Shown here: positions 6,348 through 10,961 of the stretch, piece by piece
Layout of the letters: the number at the start of each line of letters is the position of its first letter
Numbering within the stretch: the stretch's first letter is position 1
Assembly: GCA_016762995.1 (NCBI GenBank)
Contig: JAESUT010000008.1
Location: 21,531 to 32,491, forward strand
Source: Gammaproteobacteria bacterium
Lineage (GTDB): Bacteria; Pseudomonadota; Gammaproteobacteria; Pseudomonadales; Pseudohongiellaceae
Direction of reading: 5' to 3'
DNA length: 10,961 bases
Made by a program: the position numbers and the translations under genes
The notes under the pieces: generated by a model
The model's database searches: none
What the model saw: only the letters and a program-made list of their open reading frames with translations
Told to the model about the DNA's origin: nothing

Positions 6348-7514
6348 CTATCCTAATTTCTGCCAGATATTGCCTTCAATATTCGAGCTAACTGCCTTCT
6401 CGATGAATTGCATACCACGCAATCCATCCGCTATGCCGGGGACTAGCAATGCGCTAGGGTCACTATCCCGACCGCTCTTACGCGCATTCAACTGCTCGGC
6501 AATATCACTGTAGAGGTTCGCGAAGGCTTCGAAAAAACCCTCCGGATGTCCCGCAGGCAGGCGCGTCATAACTCCCGCCGCCGCGGGAATGCTGGCGCTG
6601 GCTCTTGATAATATTTCCTTATTACCACCGAGAGTCGTGAGGCTTAGGTAATTGGGGTTCTCCTGCGACCAGTCGATACCAGCCTTGTCGCCATAGAGTC
6701 GAATACGTAATGCGTTCTCATTGCCAATTGCTATCTGACTCGACCAGAGGCTACCTTTGGCGCCATTGTCGAAGCGCAGAAGAATATTGGCATTGTCATC
6801 CAGCTTACGCTGGCCCACGAATGAATTTAGATCGGCGAGCAGCTCAGTTGTCTTCAAGCCGCTGATGAACTCCGCAAGATGAAATGCATGAGTTCCAATA
6901 TCACCTATGCAGCCTCCCGCGCCAGCTTTCTCAGGATCGGTTCGCCAGAGCGCTTGTTTCTGGTCTTCGTCTTCGATATTAGTCGCCAGCCAATCTTGCG
7001 GATACTCAACCTGCACGATGCGAATATCGCCAAGCCTTCCTTGTGCTACTAGATCTCGCGCCAATCGCACCATAGGATAAGCGCTATAGTTATAGGTGAC
7101 GGCGAATAATAGATCGCTGCTAATAGCCATCTCGGCTAACTCTTCGGCTTGAGCCAGGGTCGCGGTAAGAGGCTTATCGCAGATGACGTGAATGCCCGCG
7201 CGCAGCATCGCGCTAGCGGCGGCGTAGTGCAGGTGATTCGGGGTGACGATGGTGGCGACTTCTATGCCGTCTTCTCGACCGGCCTCCTGCACGGCCATGT
7301 CCTCGAAATTTGCATAACTTCGGTCAGCATCTATGCCTAATTCAATCGCCGACGCTGCCGCTCTCTTCGAGTCGCTGCTAAGTGCGCCTGCAACCAGTTC
7401 GTACTTATCATCCAATCGTGCTGCAATGCGATGCACCTCGCCGATAAAGGCGCCTTGTCCGCCGCCCACCATGCCGAGCCTAAGTTTAGGCTGAACTGCC
7501 GTGTTGTCCGTCAT
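6348..7514 (-). CDS. Gfo/Idh/MocA family NAD(P)-dependent oxidoreductase
   Basis: A 388-residue cytoplasmic enzyme with an N-terminal Rossmann fold ([15 protein letters not shown], 11-25) and the family's second half. The catalytic Lys is K114 in ICDKPL (111-116), the equivalent of the EKP motif. The substrate-site segment [14 protein letters not shown] (200-213) supplies D205 and H209. [11 protein letters not shown] (90-100) is the usual loop near the cofactor. Family members oxidise a sugar or polyol, commonly at C2 or C3, with NAD(P). There is no Tat or Sec signal. It begins 20 bases after the stop of the isomerase-like gene, so the two are almost surely one transcript and probably consecutive steps. 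The pairing resembles inositol or keto-sugar catabolism modules, but the substrate cannot be read from the sequence. Confidence 0.9.
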   Translation of the reverse strand: MTDNTAVQPKLRLGMVGGGQGAFIGEVHRIAARLDDKYELVAGALSSDSKRAAASAIELGIDADRSYANFEDMAVQEAGREDGIEVATIVTPNHLHYAAASAMLRAGIHVICDKPLTATLAQAEELAEMAISSDLLFAVTYNYSAYPMVRLARDLVAQGRLGDIRIVQVEYPQDWLATNIEDEDQKQALWRTDPEKAGAGGCIGDIGTHAFHLAEFISGLKTTELLADLNSFVGQRKLDDNANILLRFDNGAKGSLWSSQIAIGNENALRIRLYGDKAGIDWSQENPNYLSLTTLGGNKEILSRASASIPAAAGVMTRLPAGHPEGFFEAFANLYSDIAEQLNARKSGRDSDPSALLVPGIADGLRGMQFIEKAVSSNIEGNIWQKLG

Positions 7515-7534
7515 GTTGTAGTCCGCATCGACTG

Positions 7535-8590
7535 CTAGTCGATTCCTAAAATTCTTTTGTTGGCCGCGCCGTCACTGCCGCCATCCGCAAAGTCATCGAA
7601 GGCCTTGTCGGTAACATGGATGATGTGATCGCGAATGAATTCGGCGCCCTCTCTGGCACCGTCTTCGGGATGCTTAAGGCAGCACTCCCACTCCAATACA
7701 GCCCAACCTTCGAAATCAAAAGCGGCAAGTTTCGAGAATATGGCCTTGAAATCAACTTGACCGTCGCCGAGTGAGCGAAACCTTCCTGCGCGATCTACCC
7801 AACTCTGATATCCACCATAGACTCCTTGTTTAGCGGTCGCGTTGAACTCTGCGTCCTTGATATGGACCATCTTTATGTGATCCTGATACACATCCATAAA
7901 TGCTAGATAGTCTAACTGTTGCAGAACCATGTGGCTTGGGTCGAAGAGAATATTGCAGCGCGAATGATTGTTGACCCTCTCGAGAAACATCTCGAAGGTT
8001 ATGCCGTCGTGCAAATCTTCGCCGGGATGAATCTCGTAACACACGTTCACACCGGCATCATCGAATGCATCAAGTATCGGTAACCAACGTTTGGCGAGTT
8101 CGTCGAATGCGGCCTCAATCAGGCCCGCGGGGCGCTGTGGCCAAGGATAAAAATACGGCCAGGCTAGCGAACCTGAAAAGGTCGCATGGTCACTAAGACC
8201 GAGATTCTTAGATGCCTTTGCCGCCAATAACATCTGCTCGCTTGCCCATTTCTGTCGCGCTTTTGGGTTACCTCTAACATGCTCGGCAGCGAAACCGTCG
8301 AACATTTCGTCGTAGGCTGGATGTACTGCTACCAGCTGTCCTTGAAGGTGAGTGGATAGCTCAGTGAGCTCAACATTATGCGCAGCGAGAACTCCTTTCA
8401 CTTCATCGCAGTAATCTACACTCTGGGCCGCTGTCGCCAGGTCAAATAATCGTTCGTCCCAACTAGGGATCTGCACGCCCTTGAATCCACACTCGGCAAC
8501 CCAAGAAGCTATTGCATCGAGTGAGTTGAATGGTGTTTCTTCGTCAGCGAACTGCGCCAGAAAAATGGCCGGGCCTTTAATCGTTCTCAT
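7535..8590 (-). CDS. Sugar phosphate isomerase/epimerase-type TIM-barrel protein
   Basis: A 351-residue protein of the xylose-isomerase-like (AP endonuclease 2 fold) superfamily. The four expected metal ligands are all visible: E186 (CYEIHPG), D217 (ILFDPSHM), H243 (MVHIKDAEF) and E300 (VLEWECC). The N-terminus MRTIKGPAIFLAQFADEETPFNSLD and GFKGVQIPSWD (35-45) match a well-conserved subfamily. Relatives isomerise, epimerise or dehydrate sugars and inosose derivatives using a divalent metal in the cytoplasm. It lies between the binding-protein gene (67 bases upstream) and the Gfo/Idh/MocA gene (20 bases downstream), which argues for a shared sugar or polyol pathway. The start is supported by family N-termini and by a GAAAG upstream, though the ribosome site is weak. 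Confidence 0.88.
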   Translation of the reverse strand: MRTIKGPAIFLAQFADEETPFNSLDAIASWVAECGFKGVQIPSWDERLFDLATAAQSVDYCDEVKGVLAAHNVELTELSTHLQGQLVAVHPAYDEMFDGFAAEHVRGNPKARQKWASEQMLLAAKASKNLGLSDHATFSGSLAWPYFYPWPQRPAGLIEAAFDELAKRWLPILDAFDDAGVNVCYEIHPGEDLHDGITFEMFLERVNNHSRCNILFDPSHMVLQQLDYLAFMDVYQDHIKMVHIKDAEFNATAKQGVYGGYQSWVDRAGRFRSLGDGQVDFKAIFSKLAAFDFEGWAVLEWECCLKHPEDGAREGAEFIRDHIIHVTDKAFDDFADGGSDGAANKRILGID

Positions 8591-8597
8591 AAGTTAC

Positions 8598-8616
8598 TTT
8601 CACTGTCTTTTCACTG
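8598..8616 (-). repeat. Tandem octamer in leader of isomerase gene
   Basis: CAGTGAAA occurs twice on the minus strand (8609-8616 and 8598-8605), 11 bases apart, about one helical turn, just upstream of the isomerase start. The second copy supplies the only ribosome-site-like purines. It may be chance, a regulator site or a remnant of duplication. Confidence 0.3.
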
Positions 8617-8657
8617 ATCTTGAAAAAATGATTCTCTGCCCCTTATGACGCCCATCT

Positions 8658-9626
8658 TTAAAACGGTGAATCGGGGAAATAATATTCGGCTGCATTCTCT
8701 TGAGTAATAAGCGGAGAACCAAGAATGTACTCGCCGCTGACTGGAATCTGTGAAGTAAACTTCAATACTGTTAACTCCATTGCCGTCTCAATCATGGCAG
8801 GTGGATACAGCACATCGACAGGCGTTAGTTCATTGCCATCCATGACGCGTTTCACCATGTCTTTCATACCGCCGCCACCAACGATAAAGAGATCATCTTG
8901 ACGCCTTGCCTGACGTACTGCCTGAATTACACCGATAGCGATATCATCGTCCTGCGCCCAAACCGCATCGATCTTGGGGAAGCGCGCAAGAAAGTCCTGC
9001 ATTACACTGAAGCCATCGTCTCGATTCCAGTTTGCAAATTTGTGATCCAGTACGTTTATGTTACTGCCTTCTAACTCCGTCATGAATCCGTCGAAGCGCT
9101 GGGTATCAATTACTGTCGGAATACCACGCAGCACTACGATGTCACCAGTATTGTCTAGCGCCTCCTTTATATACGCGGCAGACACTCGGCCCATCTCTGC
9201 ATTATTGCCCGCCACATAGACATCGGCGATACCTTCTTCGCTCAAGCCTCTATCAACGACAGTTACGAAGACACCGCGGCGTTTGACGTTACGTACCGGA
9301 CCCGTAAGAGGCGCCGATTCGAAAGGCAAAATCACCAGCGCATCGATATTATGAATCGCCACTAAGTCTTCCAAATCGTTTGCCTGCTCGGAGGCACTGT
9401 TTGCCGTTACGATAACAATTTTCAAATCGGGGTTTTCAACTTCCAGACGAGCTTTGGATTGCTCTGCATGAAAGTTCAGTCCCCCTGCCCAACCATGAGT
9501 CGCCGAGGGTATCGAGACGCCGATTGTGATGGATTGAGCAAATGAGCCCGATGCAATACTCAGTAGAAAGGTTGCGAGCAAAATGCGAGTAAGGGGTGAG
9601 AGAACTGATAATAGCTTGGACGACAT
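8658..9626 (-). CDS. Periplasmic sugar-binding protein (ABC transporter type, Peripla_BP_4-like)
   Basis: A 322-residue precursor with Sec signal peptide 1-30 (SGSFA, cleavage before QSITIGV). The mature part follows the ribose/galactose-binding protein plan: TIGVSIPSATHGWAGGL (34-50), the hinge-side DALVILPFESAPL (95-107), VDRGL (124-128), VAGNNAEMGRVSA (138-150), TQRFDGF with R177 (175-181), and AVWAQDDDIAIGVIQA (221-236). Such proteins capture a sugar in the periplasm and hand it to a membrane permease. AAGGAAG at 9632-9638 (minus strand) is a strong ribosome site 7 bases before ATG. It is the first gene of a run with the isomerase and oxidoreductase genes. No permease or ATPase gene lies in the window, which is unusual; it may serve a distant transporter or a sensor. 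Confidence 0.9.
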   Translation of the reverse strand: MSSKLLSVLSPLTRILLATFLLSIASGSFAQSITIGVSIPSATHGWAGGLNFHAEQSKARLEVENPDLKIVIVTANSASEQANDLEDLVAIHNIDALVILPFESAPLTGPVRNVKRRGVFVTVVDRGLSEEGIADVYVAGNNAEMGRVSAAYIKEALDNTGDIVVLRGIPTVIDTQRFDGFMTELEGSNINVLDHKFANWNRDDGFSVMQDFLARFPKIDAVWAQDDDIAIGVIQAVRQARRQDDLFIVGGGGMKDMVKRVMDGNELTPVDVLYPPAMIETAMELTVLKFTSQIPVSGEYILGSPLITQENAAEYYFPDSPF

Positions 9627-9690
9627 GGATGCTTCCTTCTCGTTCTTTGTAGAATACGAACCTCGGCATCTGGACCGGGCAGCGGTGGTC

Positions 9691-9719
9691 AGTATAGCGA
9701 ATCATAGAATTTCTGCTAC
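9691..9719 (-). promoter_or_regulatory. Candidate promoter for the sugar gene run
   Basis: On the minus strand TATACT (9691-9696) is a good -10 box. GTAGCA (9714-9719), 17 bases upstream, matches only three of six -35 positions. A weak -35 would suit a promoter needing an activator. Transcription would start near 9684, leaving a leader of about 58 bases before the binding-protein gene. Confidence 0.35.
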
Positions 9720-9732
9720 TCAGCTGAGATGC
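9715..9732. repeat. Palindrome at the sugar-operon promoter, operator candidate
   Basis: GCTACTCAGCTGAGATGC has a perfect 10-bp core (CTCAGCTGAG, 9719-9728) and matching GC ends, symmetric at 14 of 18 positions. It overlaps the candidate -35 box of the minus-strand promoter, where a LacI- or GntR-type regulator would act. The regulator gene is not in this window. Confidence 0.45.
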
Positions 9733-9785
9733 GAAAAGCTGTCGAGAAACCACCTTGTGTTCTAGTGCCTCTATTTCGTTGCAGC

Positions 9786-9803
9786 ATCGAAAGAAGATTC
9801 GAT
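9786..9803. repeat. Inverted repeat ATCGAA-N6-TTCGAT
   Basis: Two perfect 6-bp arms (9786-9791 and 9798-9803) flank a purine spacer AGAAGA. It lies some 70 bases upstream of the leftward -35 box, a distance used by activators, and about 200 bases upstream of the rightward promoter. It could be a regulator site; arms this short may also arise by chance. Confidence 0.35.
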
Positions 9804-10002
9804 TGCCGGGATTAATACAGCGGGCAAACTGCTACTTATGAGCGCGGCATTGACGCAGGCCGTAGACATCAGCGCGGTTGCACTAATTTCTCAGGCAGCA
9901 GAGCGCAAAGGCGAGGAACAAACCAATGCTCTTACTAATTCCCTACAATATGAATGGTTTTTAAGGCACACATCGAGGCGTCTCGCGCAGCCGATACTTG
10001 TA

Positions 10003-10031
10003 TTGACAAGCCCTAGAGGCGGGAATAGTCT
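10003..10031 (+). promoter_or_regulatory. Sigma70-type promoter for the lipocalin-like gene
   Basis: A perfect -35 consensus TTGACA (10003-10008) is followed, after exactly 17 bases, by TAGTCT (10026-10031), which keeps the key T1, A2 and T6 positions of the -10 box. Start of transcription would be near 10038. The leader repeats AACATCAA at 10037-10044 and 10047-10054, and AAGGA at 10053-10057 is a good ribosome site 8 bases before the ATG. Confidence 0.6.
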
Positions 10032-10065
10032 GTAGCAACATCAAAAAACATCAAGGACTGAATCC

Positions 10066-10608
10066 ATGAGAAAACTACACTTTGCCGCACTCTCTACTGC
10101 TGCTTTATTGCTTAGTTCCACTGCCTTAGCAGGCGACGGCTTCTCAGCTGATGAAGCTTTTCAGACTATGCTAAAGCTCGAGGGAAACTGGGCTGGCGAA
10201 GCTCAGGTCGTTCCTGTAGGTCAAAATAGGGCCGATGCGGCTATTGCCGCGACTTCCGTCTCTTTCAAGAATATTGGCAACTCCTCTGTGATGCAGACAT
10301 TTGGCGCAGGCACTCCTGCCGAGATGGTCAGCATGTACCATCAGAACGGTAAGGAAGAACTGATTCATACCCACTACTGTGCGATCGGCAATCAGCCTTC
10401 AATGACTTTCAGAGATTCTGGTGAAAAAGGCGTGATCGATTTCAGATTTACTGATGGCACGAATATGGACGTCGAGTCTAGCGCGCACGCTCACCACAGC
10501 TTCATGCGCATGATCGATGAAGATACTTACGAAACGCGTACTGAAAATTGGGGTGGCGGTGCAGTCACTTCAATTCGCTACACTACGATGAAGCGCATTG
10601 CAGAATAG
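10066..10608 (+). CDS. Secreted lipocalin-like protein of unknown function (DUF1579-like)
   Basis: A 180-residue precursor with a clear Sec signal peptide (cleavage after LA at 22, before GDGFSADEAF). After a short helix, the sequence LEGNWAGEAQV contains a lipocalin-type GxW (G40-N41-W42) and is followed by alternating short strands, as expected for a small beta barrel. The layout resembles DUF1579-type proteins, which usually read lkGtW.G......g. Two histidine clusters stand out: LIHTHYC (H101, H103, C105) and AHAHHSF (H141, H143, H144). In a barrel these could line a metal, heme or ligand site, but that is inference. It has its own promoter and terminator, so it is probably transcribed alone. 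The cellular location is the periplasm or outside. The real function is unknown. Confidence 0.85.
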   Translation: MRKLHFAALSTAALLLSSTALAGDGFSADEAFQTMLKLEGNWAGEAQVVPVGQNRADAAIAATSVSFKNIGNSSVMQTFGAGTPAEMVSMYHQNGKEELIHTHYCAIGNQPSMTFRDSGEKGVIDFRFTDGTNMDVESSAHAHHSFMRMIDEDTYETRTENWGGGAVTSIRYTTMKRIAE

Positions 10609-10630
10609 TCATAAGTAACTTTAGTAAATG

Positions 10631-10664
10631 AAAAAAGGTGCAACTTTAGTTGCACCTTTTTTTT
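10631..10664 (+). terminator. Strong intrinsic terminator, potentially bidirectional
   Basis: GGTGCAAC (10637-10644) and GTTGCACC (10649-10656) form a perfect 8-bp stem with loop TTTA, followed by eight T residues (10657-10664). Six A residues precede the stem, so it could also stop transcription arriving from the right on the minus strand. It begins 22 bases after the stop of the lipocalin-like gene. Confidence 0.93.
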
Positions 10665-10923
10665 GTTTCCTCTTCAACGATAAGCCCATTTAGACTGACC
10701 GCTGCATTGTCAGAGAACCCTTCGCCGACATAGAACAGTTGATAAGAGTTTTCAGAATGCACGCAGATAGAACACATACTTTGAAATCATCACTAACAGT
10801 CTAGGCGCGTAGCGAAGAGAGAAAAATAGCTTACTGGCGGTTCTAATTTCGACTTCAAGCACCTATCACTCAACGCGAAAATAGTAGAATATCGCCCTTG
10901 AATTCATTGTCTAGATAATCTGT
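10665..10923. other. Non-coding stretch after the terminator
   Basis: No reading frame of convincing length, ribosome site or RNA gene is visible on either strand. TAGAAT at 10885-10890 and TAGATAAT at 10912-10919 look like -10 boxes but lack partner -35 boxes at proper spacing. It most likely holds the promoter of whatever gene starts near the right edge. Confidence 0.5.
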
Positions 10924-10961
10924 ATGGATCGGCTTTTTCTGGCAAGAGCTGTATCCAAACT
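10924..10961 (+). CDS. Possible 5' end of a gene, cut by the window edge
   Basis: ATG at 10924 opens a frame to the edge reading MDRLFLARAVSKL. The wording recalls the N-terminal S4 domain of some RNA pseudouridine synthases (FLARAxSKLG..SR), but thirteen residues are too few to decide, and no good ribosome site precedes the ATG. A minus-strand frame entering from the edge and stopping after 28 codons is an alternative. Confidence 0.25.
   Translation, partial: MDRLFLARAVSK

Larger units (their letters stand above)
9627..10065. other. Divergent intergenic region
   Basis: This 439-base stretch separates the binding-protein gene (leftward) and the lipocalin-like gene (rightward). It holds a weak leftward promoter (9691-9719), two palindromes (9715-9732, 9786-9803) and a rightward promoter (10003-10031), each listed separately. 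A 65-codon open frame from 9838 has no ribosome site and contains the rightward -35 box, so I do not treat it as a gene. I see nothing else in 9804-10002. Confidence 0.6.

Noticed and set aside
9436..9753. Minus-strand frame across the binding-protein start
   Set aside because: Out-of-frame shadow; the binding-protein frame has a strong ribosome site and signal peptide.
9838..10035. Open frame of 65 codons on the plus strand in the divergent intergenic region
   Set aside because: No ribosome site before the ATG, no recognisable domain, and the consensus -35 box of the next gene lies inside it.
1..10961. Mobile elements, CRISPR arrays, tRNA or toxin-antitoxin pairs
   Set aside because: No transposase or integrase motifs, no spaced repeats of CRISPR type, no tRNA-like sequence and no paired small toxin/antitoxin frames were seen on either strand.

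Overview
The window looks like chromosomal DNA of a Gram-negative, probably marine, gammaproteobacterium. The basis is moderate base composition (near 50% GC by eye), several Sec signal peptides of proteobacterial type, a Uup-type ABC-F protein, and a paired sugar isomerase/oxidoreductase module of a kind common in marine Gammaproteobacteria. The genus cannot be decided from the sequence. I see no mobile element, tRNA, rRNA, CRISPR array or phage gene.

Layout. (1) Positions 1-2549, plus strand: a tight run of five genes: the 3' part of a VOC-fold protein, a GFA/CENP-V-type zinc protein, a MOSC-domain protein, a small four-helix membrane protein, and a secreted PqqB-like metallo-beta-lactamase-fold protein. 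The last three overlap or abut and are probably translationally coupled; the MBL gene appears to use a TTG start inside the stop of its neighbour. (2) Positions 2572-4482, minus strand: uup, an ABC-F ATPase with the C-terminal coiled coil. (3) Positions 4483-4757: a divergent control region with a perfect 12-bp palindrome. (4) Positions 4758-5111, plus strand: a small YbaN/DUF454-like membrane protein, converging with (5) a minus-strand block of four genes read from 9626 down to 5119: a periplasmic sugar-binding protein, a sugar phosphate isomerase/epimerase-type TIM barrel, a Gfo/Idh/MocA oxidoreductase and, last, a secreted trypsin-like protease with a C-terminal fibronectin-III-like domain. 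(6) Positions 9627-10065: a divergent control region with two palindromic operator candidates and a consensus-like promoter for (7) a small secreted lipocalin-like protein (10066-10608), closed by a strong intrinsic terminator (10631-10664). (8) Positions 10665-10961 carry no complete gene; a coding region may begin at 10924 and leave the window.

How it fits together. The binding protein, isomerase and oxidoreductase look like a catabolic unit for a sugar or polyol: periplasmic capture, then cytoplasmic NAD(P)-dependent oxidation and isomerisation. No permease or ATPase gene lies beside the binding protein, so its transporter must be encoded elsewhere or the protein has another role. The rest are housekeeping or accessory genes. 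I did not find a convincing new multi-gene system. The most useful leads are the MBL variant active-site motif, the orphan binding protein, the protease with a non-basic activation site, the histidine-rich lipocalin-like protein, and three palindromes in divergent promoter regions.
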